Shown one piece after another: positions 1-11,670 of a DNA stretch of 64,000 nucleotides. Every line of letters begins with the position of its first letter. The stretch's first letter is position 1. The notes under the pieces were generated by a model. The model saw only the letters and a list, made by a program, of their open reading frames with translations, searched no databases and had not been told where the DNA came from. Source of the stretch: Trichopria drosophilae (lineage: Eukaryota; Arthropoda; Insecta; Hymenoptera; Diapriidae); NCBI GenBank assembly GCA_030407085.1, contig CM059585.1:89976501-90040500 (forward strand), read 5' to 3'. A program made the translations under genes and the position numbers.

Positions 1-110
1 GAGTCAAAAAAAATAGAATACGATACACGTTACACTCGTGCGCAAATCGCCTACTTCGTGCACTTGTATCGTAATATACTATTTTTACACTTCGAAAAGT
101 CGCTTCTGAT
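1..110. repeat. Fragment of the GTGCG-palindrome repeat family
   Basis: The window opens inside a repeat. It contains CTCGTGCGCAAATC, then CACTTGTATCG, then a TACTATT tail. The phrase 'aaatc(g/a)cctactt...gcacttgtatc' recurs at about 32126-32154, and the GTGCG and CACTTGTATCG words recur in the denser arrays near 9.3, 37.1, 50.5 and 58.8 kb. I read it as one truncated member of the same dispersed family. There is no coding capacity. Confidence 0.45.
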
Positions 111-2160
111 ATCCCCAAAATAGATATTACCTCTAATTGGATAATTACGAAAGAAGAGTAGGGAGGACCATGGTCATGTGATGGGATATCTGCATAATTT
201 CCATTATACGCATTCTGTGCTTAAAAGTTTTTAACTTTACACCTGTAGTTGCATCAGAAGTACATTATGCACTAACATTACCCGCCGAATTACTGAAATA
301 CGTTTTAACGTGTGAACCGCATCACATTTGAAACACCTACATCTTTTTCATGTAAACTATTAACAATTTAATTTGTTCAATTACAAGTAATTTACAGTTT
401 AAATTAAATGTATTCTAGATTTTATTTTATTTATCTTCAATATTTATTTCAATTAATTTTTGTGCTTATCCCCATATTCCATAAAATACCCAAGTGCAAT
501 ATAATACCAAGTGTCAACATTAACATCCAACAATATCGAGGACGTGTACATTACAGACATTCACATGCCACTGAACATGCCGACTAGAATGAAATATAAT
601 AGACAATAATGCGCGTGCTTCATCGATGCCATTTATTAATCGCCAATTGAAAATGGTCAAATACGCCTTTATCACGCAATTTGTATTTGGGTTTCACTTC
701 AGTCCGTGATTTGCAGCCATTAAGACACAACGAGTATGATTTACTATCTTCGATGCTTCTCGCGCGTGTACTCCACGGGTCCGACGGTAGTTTATTACTT
801 TCTCTATTTTTCTCCAGCTATTATGCACGCTTAACACCAACACAGCCAATATCATCGATTGTCCGGTTGAAAGTGGGTAATAATCTTGCGCGAGTCCGAA
901 CGATGATGTCGTCGGTAATTGCGTCGATGCGCGAACAAACAAAGACCCTTTCAGAAAAATAGTCGAGTCGTCCATTTCTCAGCGATTTGCTATTATGGCC
1001 ATTTACATGTTCCGTTATTCAAGCAGACAACGTAAATACGCTGCAACACAATTTCGTTGCATTTCAATTTGCCATGAAATCGACGTTTAATGAAATAAAT
1101 AACAGCCATTTGATACTCCAAAAGGTTTTTTTTATTTCCTACAATACATAATTATTATCATATGGCTATTGTGCTATATCTTATTATTGCATCTTTTCCT
1201 TAATAAGATATTATTCTAAGCAAAATGTTCAAATAATAAAAATAATAGTTCTAGCAGGTCACAATATTCATCAGTTTCGTATTAATAAAAAAAAAGAGGG
1301 AATCAGGCGCATCAATTTTAGGCTGTATCGTGTTAAAGCCTTCGCTTCCTTAAAATATTTTTTTAATCATGTATGTTATGTTTGTAAAAGTACAAAAAAA
1401 GAAGAAGATGGATGGGTTATTATCCGGAAAGACTATTGTAATCTAACGTCACTTAAGTAATCTCACTGGTTGATTATACATTTGGAATAGAGTACCTACT
1501 CTCAGAAATGATCGTATGTAGATGTAAGAAGTTGATATAGATATAGTAATATTTATATATTGACAAATTGAATTATATTATATGTCAGAATTAATAATTC
1601 GATCAGCTCCATTTGACTAAAATATTACTGGTGTCAATAATCGTTAGTAAAAAATTAACTGACTCATTGTAACACATTTTTAATTTTATGTTAGTGATTG
1701 TTTAACTCTTTTCAGGTTTAGAGAATCACATTTTACTCAGTATGAAATAAATAAATAAAACATATCATATGCGTGTACTGTATCGAATAAATAAAATTAA
1801 TCGTAGCTGTTACTTCTTGCTTTCTACACACAGCTGATGTTAGATCAACCTTAAGTAGTAATAACCAATATCCGCAGTTGGCGAAGAAGCCTGACCATTT
1901 TTCTGCTCTTACGCTAATATGAAAGGAAGTTGGAATCAATTTTCAAAAAATAGTCTCATTTTCTACCGAGCATAAACTGCATGTGATAATAATAATAAAA
2001 TCGTCATTGTTGACAAATTATAGCGTGAAAATTGCTGATTTTTGGAGCGTGACCCATGTGTCAATAATTCAAAATAAACAAAATCGTATTCAAATTTCTG
2101 GACATGTTTTTTATAATGATTATGTATTTATAATAGTAATAATATAAGATATATGCATAT
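111..2160. other. Non-coding stretch, slightly GC-richer patch at ~670-1000
   Basis: No gene is recognisable. Bases ~670-1000 are richer in GC and CpG than their surroundings (words such as CTTCTCGCGCGTG and GATGCGCGAAC). Both strands carry a 93-codon open frame there with no family resemblance and no credible start, so I read it as unique non-coding sequence, possibly a cis-regulatory element. The rest is AT-rich filler with short A runs (for example near 1290). Confidence 0.4.
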
Positions 2161-2172
2161 ACAAAAATGGGG

Positions 2173-2204
2173 TATATATAAAAACGCGTACTGCCTCATC
2201 AAGT
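2173..2204 (+). promoter_or_regulatory. TATA-box plus initiator-like core promoter candidate
   Basis: TATATATAAAAA (2173-2184) is followed 24-28 bases later by TCATCAAGT, close to the arthropod initiator consensus TCAKTY. The GGGG before the TATA box and the CG-containing start downstream look like an inducible insect promoter. However, the first downstream ATG (2286) is followed at once by a stop (ATG AAT TAC TAG), so no product can be named. It may drive a non-coding or spliced transcript, or be chance. Confidence 0.25.
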
Positions 2205-4299
2205 ACTTCTCTCACAATACGTTCATCACACTACCTATAAATCTGAAGTTGTAAAAATTACCCGTAAAACAGTGAAAAACTACCAATGAATTACTAGCCT
2301 GCTATTGATACGAAACCTAAAATTAAGTGGAATTGGAGTATTGGAGTTCAATTAATTATCATCATTAATGAACATTAAAACCAATTAAATATTTCTTCTC
2401 AGGAGTTATTAATTTTATACTTTAAATGACATATGGGACAAATTAATGAAGATAATGCTGATAAGTATTAATAACAGGCTTTTAACTGCTAAAGTTAGCA
2501 TGATGACTACTGATAAACACTTCCCTCGAAGTAACTTTTGAATACCAGCGATTTATTTTACCATGATAATATAATTGCATTTTCAACGCCTTCTCGCTAT
2601 GCGTACGATGTGTTGCTACCATTTGTTACTTACTCCCCATACTTCAATACAGATAGAAAATGAGGGTGAACCTGTTACCTTCCGAATTCCGGTCGAATGC
2701 TCTACCGATGAGATTCGGCAACCCTACATCCTTCCAAACGATTAATTTCTTGAATCTCTCACAATTCTATCTTTCCTTTACACTATAACCACCCAAGTGA
2801 ATTTTAATATTACATTATCTCCAAATTAATATCCGAGATCGATGAATATACCAATGCTTAATGTAACATTAACTCAGTATACTAACGGGTGATTATAGAA
2901 AATAATAATACAATAAAGAATCCAATTTTTTTATTTATACTACTCTCTACATCTGAATTAGTTAAAAACTACCAATAAGAAAATGAAAAGTGAATCACCA
3001 AATAAAATAGTAATCATTTTTGCTAATGAAAACTTCAAACCGACTATTTTATTACTAATTCTACAAACTACTAAACTAAGAAAGTCAATATCTACTTGTA
3101 GATTAATAGAATTTTATTGATGAATTCGAATTTTTGTACTATTTGTCTGTAAAAAACGTACTAATTGATGATAACCCACTTCTCGCTTTGGATAAGTTGT
3201 TTTTGCTTAACTCAAGTTTAGAGAGTCGCAAATTGGAATTTTGTCAATTTATTTTATTTCAGTTATCAACATTCATGGAATGTTATTTCAATGTTTTAGT
3301 ATACACTTGTTTACAGTGTCAACAGCTACGAAATTTATAAACAAAATATAGAGAAATTACTTATTCTAATACGAAAACGATAATGAAAGTATTGTATTGT
3401 ACAGACTTGTCATTTTTATTATTTTGTGCGATAAGAGACAAAATAAATATATGAAGCACGTTAGACGTACGAACAAGACCTGATTCTCAGGTACAACTGA
3501 TGTTTTTCAACAATTCTTTGTTAAGCATTTAGAGACATTCGGTTGTACATTTTATAAACTTCAACATCAAAAAGTACAAAAGACGTATGTTAAAAATAGC
3601 AAAAAGTACGAAAGGCGTATGATAAGGACCTAGGTATGCAAATTTAAAATATTCTCTGTAAATTGTAAATATTTTCGCAATTTTTGTAAATAAAAGTCGT
3701 TACAATTCAATCAATCCATTTATTAGGTTCTTCACCTATGGAATTTCTATTAATAATATAATTTCTGAACAGAGCCTCTAGAAGAGATCAAAATGTCAAA
3801 ATGTATATTTTTACGCTTACAATAACATTTTAATTAAATAATCAGTTGTACGCAAAAGAACGATAATTGCTAGCATTAATATTATATACCTCTTCTGCAC
3901 AAAAAGTAAAATTAAAAAAAGTAAAATATGTACTTCAGTTAAAAAATTAGTTCGTAAAAATCGATTTGTAAAATTAAAATTAAAATTGTTCATTAAATAA
4001 AACATGGACAAGAAAATTTATATTTTTGTATATTTTTTTCTGAAAATTGAATGTTTTACGATACTCTTGTATCTACGTATTTTCTGGAATATATCATAAT
4101 AACAGAGATATAAACGTTCGAAAAAAGACAAATATTTATTTTTTAAAAATCGATCAGTTTTTACATTTTATGAATAATTTTAATAATTTGTTAAGATTTG
4201 TAAAAATGCATTGGGTAAAGCGTTAATAACCTACATGCAATTAATTTTTCACAAATTGGAAGGCGCTGGTCCTAAAACAAATTTTTGGGACATGATCTA
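2205..4299. other. AT-rich filler, nothing recognised
   Basis: About 2 kb of AT-rich sequence with only short random-looking open frames. The frames near 3134-3340 and 3817-4011 are low-complexity and hydrophobic or Leu/Phe-rich, as expected from AT-rich noise. No RNA gene, transposon end or repeated unit was found. Confidence 0.5.
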
Positions 4300-4318
4300 C
4301 CCCCCCCCCCCCCCCCCC
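4300..4318 (+). repeat. Poly-C run (C19)
   Basis: Nineteen consecutive C residues, followed by GCCCTCCCCC, in otherwise AT-rich DNA. The length is prone to polymerase slippage and sequencing error. The reverse strand is a G19 tract that could stack as a quadruplex. Confidence 0.9.
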
Positions 4319-4516
4319 GCCCTCCCCCATGTGTTTTCAATGATTATGGGCTTAATATACTCGTACGTACCTCCATAATAGCTGATGAACACATATTCTT
4401 GATTACTCCAGTGGGTGGTTTGCAATTTGGAAATTATATCATTACTAATAAAAATACGATAATTTCCCATCGGTCGTATGAGTTTTTGAGACGGAGGAAC
4501 TCAGTTGTCAAAACAA

Positions 4517-5205
4517 CACTGTTAGAAATTTCTGTAGTAATTTTCTGAAACATGTAACCGAAGCTTTTTACGGTTACTGTTTCAGAATTTTACGAAACAT
4601 GAACAGAAATTTCGGAAACGGTAACCGTAAAAAGCTTCGGTTACATGTTTCAGAAAATTTTGTTACAGTTTCAGAATTTTCAATTACATTAACAGAATAG
4701 TATAAGGGGAGTAAAATTTGTTTGCTTTATCATATTTTTTTGTGTTTCTATGATTTATTGTCCTTCGTTTGGGGAATAGAAGGCTACCCTATTATTAGAA
4801 ACAGAAAATTTAATAAAAACAACACTGTTTTGTAAATGTGCATCAAGGTAGAAAAAATACGATATATATATACATATATATATAGAATCGACATGATACA
4901 ATTCAACAATATTCGGAGAACACTCGTTATACCCAGTAGGGTATAACCATCAGTAGATGGTTGACCAAGGGATCCTTTATAACCGAATGAAAATTCCATT
5001 TCTGCAATGGGTGCGCGACCGCACCTAGCGACTACAAATCAAAGTAATGTTGCCGTGTTTCACTGTTTCCTTTTGAATTTTCTGTTACAGTTTCGTAATT
5101 TTCTGATAATATAACGTAATGGTACTTTCTGTTACCGAATTTAGTAAAATTCTGTTACTTCGGTAACATAAAAGTATCCGAAATTTCTGAACATTTCTAA
5201 CAGTG
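4517..5205. mobile_element. 689-bp CACTG-ended non-autonomous DNA element with nested palindrome
   Basis: The outer ends are inverted: CACTGTTAGAAATTTCTG at 4517 and, read on the minus strand from 5205, CACTGTTAGAAATGTTCAG. Inside the left end is a second, stronger palindrome with arms of ~42 bases (4541-4583 and 4614-4657) built around GTAACCGAAGCTTTTTACGG. The right half repeats the GTTAC/GAAATTTC theme. A further small hairpin (TATACC...GGTATA, ~4928-4947) lies in the middle. There is no transposase ORF. CACTG ends suggest a CACTA- or Chapaev-like source. The flanks (ACAA left, ATAA right) do not give a perfect duplication. Confidence 0.65.
4541..4657. repeat. Inner near-perfect palindrome, ~42-bp arms
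   Basis: The left arm 4541-4583 and right arm 4614-4657 are reverse complements apart from one or two changes, with a 30-base loop. The core words are CATGTAACCGAAGC on the left and GCTTCGGTTACATG on the right. The structure could extrude as a cruciform or fold as a stable RNA hairpin. It sits just inside one end of the larger element, so it may be its subterminal hairpin. Confidence 0.8.
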
Positions 5206-5429
5206 ATAAATAGTAATGAAAACTGTGAGTGATCATCAAGGAAAATGATCTACCGCAATTTCAATCTTCAACGATGGAAACCATGAAGAACTCTGTTAGT
5301 GTTTAGTCGATAATAATAAGATGTTGAATCTACCCGGAAAAGTATGCGGAATGCAACATCACCAAGGATGCAGTATTTCAATTCATTCATTCAATCTTCT
5401 TCCGAGTAATTTTCAAGCCCAAGGCCCTG

Positions 5430-6230
5430 ACCCTTAGCCCTTCGAAATCGATAGTCGCGTAGGCGTCGATCGGCGGCGTTCCATCCTGGCGTTTGCAGCC
5501 AAAGGCCTATTGAATTACTTTGCGATTATCGATCCAAAAGAAAAACATACTTTGCGATTTATATCCTTCGAGGTATATAGAGGCGATAGTTGCCGATACG
5601 CGTCGCTAGCGTCGTTCGCTCCGTCGTTGCCGCCACCGCCACCGCCACCGTCGAGTCGCCCGCTGCCGCCGCCGCCACCGCTCTGCTGATTGTGTCGCGA
5701 TTAGATCCTCAATCTCGGCACGATTTGCCTTGCGGCTGACGCGCTGAGATAGATTAATGGATCGCCGATGATCGCGCAGGTACACACATACAGAGGCTGC
5801 TGCGAAAATCGCCGCTCCAAGAGAGCGCGAGCGATTGGAATCGATACTGCATCACCGAAAGCCCATACGTGGATTTTACAAATTACAGGCAATCTCGCGG
5901 TCAAACACCGGTCCTCAAGAAGCGCAACCTATTGCCAGCCGTGGGAAACTCGATTACACTCCGTGCTGGAAGCCTTGCGTCTTTATTCCTCTGATAAATA
6001 CCCGCGTGTCATTCCCTTAAAAAATGGACACTCACGACCTAGCCCGATGAATTCGGCGGCATCATTTTTCGAATCCACTTATCGGGGATCGACCTTTTTT
6101 CACGGCGAATCGACGCTTAATCGAGATCCAGTTACCGTTCGAAACTCCCGGCGCTGTTTTCAATTAAAGCGTATTTGTGGAAGTAATTTAGCGATTGATA
6201 CCTCCGATACCGTGGAATAAAATTTCGCGA
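5430..6230. promoter_or_regulatory. GC- and CpG-rich island, possible promoter/5' exon or conserved regulatory block
   Basis: After AT-rich DNA the composition jumps: CpG-dense sequence from ~5430, a CCGCCACC repeat at 5629-5682, then ~500 bases of mixed composition. A plus-strand open frame of 150 codons (5768-6220) and a 67-codon minus-strand frame exist, but neither shows a domain, a low-complexity signature of a known family or plausible splice sites, so I do not call a gene. A promoter with 5' UTR, or a conserved non-coding block of a developmental gene, fits best. This is inferred from composition only. Confidence 0.35.
5629..5682 (+). repeat. CCGCCACC / GCCGCC trinucleotide-type repeat
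   Basis: A run of CCGCCA and GCCGCC units interrupted by TCGAGTCGCC. In an unspliced coding exon this would give Pro/Pro/Ser/Ala-rich or Arg-rich peptide, but stops close the frames nearby, so a UTR or promoter repeat is more likely. Confidence 0.7.
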
Positions 6231-6699
6231 GTAATTTGTATTCCTGAAATCGACGTTGATAATATAACGGTTATTTCATCAGCAAATACTACGTTTTATA
6301 CCAGTTTTTTTAAAACCTTTTATTGTAGATTAATAGCCTTTTTTATTTTAAATCCAATACCATGTTCATTAAATTAGTAGGAAAATATTTTTTTATATAT
6401 ATTTTCTGCCATCTGTAATTTTGAAACAGCAAAGTTGTTTCTGCTAGGAAAAACCAGAGTGTTCTATTTTTTCAAAACTCGAAAAAAATGCATTGAGAGT
6501 TTCACATTTGCATTAAAACTTGTAAACGTGATTTTTATTTTTTTTAACACTCCTGGCGTAGAACACGATTTTGCGCCCTACCAAAAAATCAATCAGATCT
6601 TCGGTGGTTTCTTAATTTTTCAAAAAATAAAATTGCAAATTTTAATCGCCACAGTAATCAAAACATTTCTCTAATTATACAGCATCGACGTAACGTTCA

Positions 6700-7135
6700 A
6701 AATTTCGTTCCCACAGTTGAGTGCCAAAGGCAAATTGCTGCTCATCTAGCAAATTGCGAAATACATCCGCGCGTAAGATCGGTCGCATGAACTTTACAGC
6801 GATCGACTCTATACGAATTACGACAAAAACATGCTGCAAATTTAAAAGCTGATCAGACCCAATGTCGAGGACTGACCGACGACACGCTGCAGCGAGGGGT
6901 ACCAGCTGCCGAGACTCAGCGTGGGCGACTTGTCCTCCCTTATACGTTCGGCTGTACTAGCTAATTCATTGAGTTTAAATGTGTCCCTTAACTAACTAGC
7001 TGACGCTACTGCTCGCCGAGTCTGCCTTTAGCAAGAACGGTAGGAGCCGATCGACTTTAACCGTGCGGCATCGTTAAAGGACGTACTTATTCCTTTTCAC
7101 AATCCAACGATTACTTCGTGACGGCTTTTGTCTTT
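6700..7135. promoter_or_regulatory. Second GC-richer unique block, candidate cis-regulatory element
   Basis: About 430 bases with clearly higher GC than either side (words such as GATCGGTCGCATG, CTGACCGACGACACG, GCTCGCCGAGTCTG). All frames are stopped often, so it is not coding. Unique GC-richer islands in AT-rich insect introns are often conserved enhancers or non-coding RNA exons; that is inference here. It lies ~500 bases from the larger island and could belong to the same locus. Confidence 0.3.
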
Positions 7136-8460
7136 ATTTCAACTCGACTAACTCCCTTAATAAGAATCTTCCAACATAAATTGTTCCCTGGCATTTATAT
7201 GTCTCGTTTCCAGTCTGCTTTCTAACTGATGATTACGACTGTTGTTTTAAAAATGCACTCAAAGAAGTATAATTAGTAGAAATGCTCAAACGTTTAACTG
7301 TGCAGGGTAATTTCAATTCAATAATAAGGTTTTTGTCCGACTTAAAACATTCGAAACTAAAATGCTCTTCCAAAATAATTATGTTCTTATTGTGTTACTG
7401 CAGCTGTTTAACTAATCATTTGTGCGCTGACTGGTAAGAAGGCAATGCGCATTACATTATAACGTTTCTTTTAATAAATTTTATTGGGCGTTTTTCGACT
7501 ATTCCTGTACTCATCTGCTTCTGTTTCACAATTCTGTGTTCTGAATTTCTCGGAAAATAGTTCCTGGAGTATTCCGTTTCGTAAACATTCTGTTTCATCC
7601 TGAGCAGTCCTCCGGAACGAACACTAATTCTGTCTGGGTCAATTATACTACCCCTTGCTTAAAAACCTTCCTCATAAGGAGTTTTTATTCTATGGAGCAT
7701 CACCAAACTGCCTCCAGTGGCTCAATAAACCGCTATTTCACCTTAGACCTATAGGAAGTCCGGCAACGTTGCAATTATTTTTTATTAAAACTAAGTCATG
7801 CCATTCTCTATGCGGAAAATTGATCTGAATCCCACTAAACAATATCAAGTCTCTGTTATCGCCAGCCAATATGAAACCGGTGTCAAATTATCGAATCTTG
7901 CAAAATGTTCCGATTTTCTATTTACATGGCAAATTGTAAACTACTCAAGACATAACAAGTTGATATATTCGCATCTGTGTTTAGAAAGCGTCATGGCATA
8001 TAAACATCAATGTTGAAACTCAGCAATGCCATTTTGTTAGGCTAACCTTTAGAGTTTAGGGATAATGCCATCAAGTTTATCGCATCTTATTTCCCAGGAT
8101 ATATGCTATTAAATATCGTTACATCTCAAATGCCTATTTTGCCTTTTCGAATTATTTCCTTTAGTTCAGACGCAAATTAGGCGTTCCTCGCTCACCCAGA
8201 CTCAAATAATCGACGTTTTGAGCACTTCAACATGTTGGAGATTGAAAGCTCTTTTCTAATGAAATTTCCTTCCGGGAATCGTACTAACCGATTGTAAATC
8301 AAGTGAATGTAATCAATAAAATTTAATTTTATAATACGCTATACAAAAATCTGATGTGTCACCAGATTGCAGCATTTGAATTATGCCACGCCATCACAAC
8401 AGATCCTACCAGCGAATGAAAATGCCTGATCACCTGACATTTTCCCAATATACATGCATA
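7136..8460. other. AT-rich stretch, nothing recognised
   Basis: Unique-looking sequence without a supported gene. The 72-codon open frame at 7798-8016 has no recognisable domain. No transposon ends are visible until the CACTGAG end at 8464. Confidence 0.4.
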
Positions 8461-8463
8461 ATA

Positions 8464-8540
8464 CACTGAGAAAAGTGTATTTTATCAGTTACAATCCCGT
8501 GTCTTTTAAACCTATTTCTTATACCCCGTAAAATAAATAT
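8464..8540 (+). mobile_element. Single end of a CACTG-type MITE
   Basis: TA followed by CACTGAGAAAAGTGTATTT, then TATCAG, and a CCCGTG(T)CTTTTA block. The same order of words occurs at the right end of the complete element at 11493-11670 read on the minus strand, so both belong to one family. I found no matching opposite end within ~400 bases, so this copy looks truncated. Confidence 0.5.
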
Positions 8541-8899
8541 TGTAATTACTGAAATCCCATATTTTATTCATAAAAATCTTCATCTTTTAGCGTTTACTTA
8601 TTATCGAGTAAAAGATTCTATTAAATTTTCATGTTTCAAAAGAATATTTTCTTATGTCTAAAAGAATACGTATTTTAGCATTTTTAAAATACTAGTTTCT
8701 TATAGGTTATAATCCTGCAAATGTATTGAATATAATGTAATAAATATTTCTGAAAATTAATGTATACCGTATCTACTGAAATAATTTATTAGTAATAATA
8801 AATAATAAAATAAATAAGTTATTAGATGTTGACTGAAATAATAAATCAGGTATTTATAGGTTAGAAACGGGTTATTTTTTTTCTATTATTATTTTCACG

Positions 8900-9220
8900 G
8901 GCGGACATTTGCCTTTTTGCACAAATGTTTACAAAATATTATTCTCAAATTTTGCAAGACCTGCAGGTCGTCTTCCTTCATGGAGCCATACTTTACATTA
9001 GTCAAGAATGCATAAATCTATACATGAAAGTACAGCAGCGGTCATGAGGTCGATTACCGCCTGACAAACAACATTGTCGAAATGTAAACAAATGTGGCTC
9101 GTCTTACCAACAGCGAGCTGCTGCTTGAAAACGATATCGGATAAATGTCACCGGACGGGAATCGAACTCACGACCTACGAATTCGTAGTCCAGTGCGTTA
9201 CCACATGAGCTGCGAAGCCA
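8900..9220 (-). repeat. tRNA-derived SINE-like element (head at 9147-9220)
   Basis: On the minus strand, 9220 down to 9147 reads like a decayed tRNA: a D-arm-like GCTCATGTGGTAACGC, then TGGACTACGAA, then a T-arm with the box-B-like GAGTTCGATTCC. The acceptor stem does not pair, and the anticodon 3' half is replaced by a palindrome (TACGAATTCGTA), so it is not a functional tRNA gene. Position and orientation suit a Pol III-driven SINE whose body runs toward 8900. The ACG at the anticodon position hints at a tRNA-Arg origin, with low certainty. Confidence 0.45.
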
Positions 9221-9299
9221 ATATATGAGTAATTCCGCAATACTTTTAATATTTGGCATTTAAACAAAAAAATTTTTTTTTACTTGCACCCACATGTAA

Positions 9300-9790
9300 T
9301 AGTAGTTTTCGATACAAGGGCGTATGCGTAAAGAACTTTACACACACGTGTGCCGAAATATTGTTTTTATAATTGCGGGCGTAAAGTTCGTGCGTACTTT
9401 TGATGCCTATCTTTCGCTCATAAAGTAAACTTTTATGCACTCCCGACGACGAAATTCGTAAAATGACCGGTCGTGCGTAAAGTTATACTTTACGCACTCA
9501 AGCAGGCATCAAAACTTTACGCACTCACTTTACGCGCGTAAATACAAAAAATAGGATACCTAACACGTGTGTAAAGTATAACTGTTACGCACGGGTCGGG
9601 AACTTTACACATCACTCGGCGCCTTCGGCGCCTCGTATGTATGGTTCCCGTCCCGTGCGTAAAAGTATACTTTACACCCTTGTTAGGTAATGTACTATTA
9701 CGTATGGCTTTTTCGTGCGTAAAGTATAATCGAGTGCGTAAAGTTTACTTTACGCACAAGTTTACTTTACGCACCGAATAGTCATACATA
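9300..9790. repeat. Dense array of TTTACGCAC / GTGCGTAAA palindromes
   Basis: Within ~490 bases the words GTGCGTAAA, TTTACGCAC and near variants (GTGTGTAAA, GGGCGTAAA, GTGCGTAAAAG) occur more than ten times in both orientations. Many are back to back as perfect or near-perfect palindromes, for example 9469-9500, 9651-9678 and 9733-9775. A GGCGCCTTCGGCGCC hairpin sits near 9618. Left and right parts share flanking words with copies at ~36.8-37.15, 50.29-50.61 and 58.63-58.9 kb, so it is a dispersed family, not a local accident. There is no ORF. I do not recognise the family. Confidence 0.7.
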
Positions 9791-10100
9791 AAGTTATTTT
9801 TCTCATTTCAGGTGATACGAAGAGCAAACATTTGATGGTGCCAACATTTTTTTAAAAACGCACATTTTGTAGGAGCAACTTTAAAATTTTGAACAATATA
9901 ATTTTATTATCCATTTTCAAAACTTTGTTGAATCTGTAATTCTTAATCGATTTGATCAGTTCGGGGACTTTTGCCTCTTGAAGATAAAAAATAATTATTT
10001 GTACGTGTAAATCTAAAAATATGAAACATGGAGATATAGCGCCGTACAACAATTTGGTGGCTCGTTCAAAAATCACTTTTCGACATTTTTTATTTGGAAT

Positions 10101-10155
10101 CTCTCTCTCCCTCTTTCTCTCTCTCTCTCTCTCTCACTCTATCTATCTCTCTCCC
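10101..10155 (+). repeat. CT microsatellite
   Basis: A (CT)n tract with CCCTCTTT and CACTCTATCTAT interruptions, i.e. GAGAG on the minus strand. Such tracts are both common microsatellites and possible GAGA-factor sites. Confidence 0.85.
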
Positions 10156-10159
10156 CTAA

Positions 10160-11490
10160 GCAGGAATCGAGGAACGTGAGTTAAAAAATGCACATTTTTC
10201 AAACGAATTGCTTTTTTTTATTAATAACATTATTTTATAATCTTTAAGTACAAAATAATTAATTTAACAAAATTTCAATTCTAACAATAATTGAAATAAA
10301 TAATATTTCATAACGCAATTAATTTTTCAAGTAATATTTCGTAATGACAATTGATATTTCAAAACACGATTAATTTTGTTTGTCGTTAAATTTATTTTTT
10401 AGACTTGTTAACTTTTCTTGTGGCTTTATAATCATTATTTTAACTATTTTGAAATTTAGCTACATTCCAAAGATTGGTCTTTAAAGGGTAATTTATTATT
10501 TCTGCTTACTCACTATCATAATATGCACGAAAATATTGTGTATTCATATATATATATACACGCGAGCACATATTGACAGTGTGTGTACTATAATAATAAA
10601 GGCAGACAAACAATATAACAATATACAAACTATTTATTACTGCCAAAATAATCAAAATAATATAATGCAGTAATTACCGAAAATAAAATTATTTTTTGTT
10701 CAGTCTTTTTTTCAGACAGGTGCAAATAATATTGACTTGAGACTAGTGATACACGCTTAGAAATATACCAAACAAAAAACAGCAATAGGTTTTGGGGATT
10801 TTCAAAAACTGTACAGAAAGTGTGCCAGTAAAAAATAACTATTTTCGGTACCAGCGGCGCAAGTAATATCATTTTTCAAAGCCTCGTATTTTTTCCGGTA
10901 GAGTGGCACGGTAATGTAAAGAGAGTGGTTTGAACCGTTTTTATGTAAGGAATACACTCATGCTTTACTTTTTTTGAAATCTCGAAACGCCCTTTTTCCA
11001 AACGATGAAATGTAACAAAATGGTTTCTTTAGGAAAATTTAGTTTCTTTTATTTTTGTTTTTATATTTCATTTCAGGAGGCAGGCACCTTCTTAAAAATG
11101 ACATGGGTTGAAAGTACAATATCAAATGATAGTACAGAACAATTTGTGCGGTCTTTCATAAACAAGCACATTTTATTTTTTGGTCGAAAGAAAAGAAATT
11201 TAGGACAGTTTCCTGCACAAATCTTTAAATATGACGAATTTCAATTTTTTTCACGCAAAACTAATTATTCTCCATCCACCAAAACTATTGTATGATATTT
11301 TCCGACATTTAATTCATATCAAAAAAATTTTTTTGTTTATCAATGGTATTAAATTCGTCTTGTAAATATACAGTTTCCTAAATATTAAAAGTATCGCGGA
11401 ATTACTCATATACAATGTTTGTTCTAAACTGGTTCATTAACAGAATTATAGCAGGTAATCATTTTTCTTATATCCAATAATTACGGCGTT
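10160..11490. other. AT-rich stretch with no supported gene
   Basis: Low-GC sequence. The open frames at 10630-10872 (minus) and 11005-11295 (plus) are Phe/Lys/Ile-rich translations of AT-rich DNA with no domain. A short TATATA run lies near 10547, next to CGCGAGCAC. Confidence 0.4.
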
Positions 11491-11492
11491 TA

Positions 11493-11670
11493 CACTGGTA
11501 AAAATATCTGTCTTTTAACTGCTAAAAAGTATACTTATACCCACTACGAAGCGTTTTAAAAGTCTTTGTCTCTTAACCTGCAAAAGAAATATTTTTGCCC
11601 TATATGTAAAAGACTGTCTTTTACGGGGTATTAGAATTCCAATACCTGATAAAAGACACTTTTCTCAGTG
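11493..11670. mobile_element. 178-bp MITE with CACTG ends and TA duplication
   Basis: The left end is CACTGGTAAAAATATCTG (11493). The right end, read on the minus strand from 11670, is CACTGAGAAAAGTGTC. TA lies directly outside both ends (11491-11492, 11671-11672). Internal CTTTTAACTGC, CTCTTAACCTGC and TAAAAGACTG words repeat in both orientations, giving subterminal repeats. It has no ORF. It shares terminal words with the truncated copy at 8464. Confidence 0.7.

Noticed and set aside
5768..6220. 150-codon plus-strand open frame in the GC-rich island
   Set aside because: It has no domain, no family resemblance and no plausible gene structure; open frames of this size are expected in GC-rich non-coding DNA. 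A second frame overlaps it.
9147..9220. A functional tRNA-Arg gene
   Set aside because: The acceptor stem does not pair and the 3' half of the anticodon stem is missing; only the T-arm and D-arm resemble a tRNA.
9300..9790. CRISPR-like array because of regularly repeated short words
   Set aside because: The words alternate in orientation, their spacing varies and there are no uniform spacers; the genome is eukaryotic.
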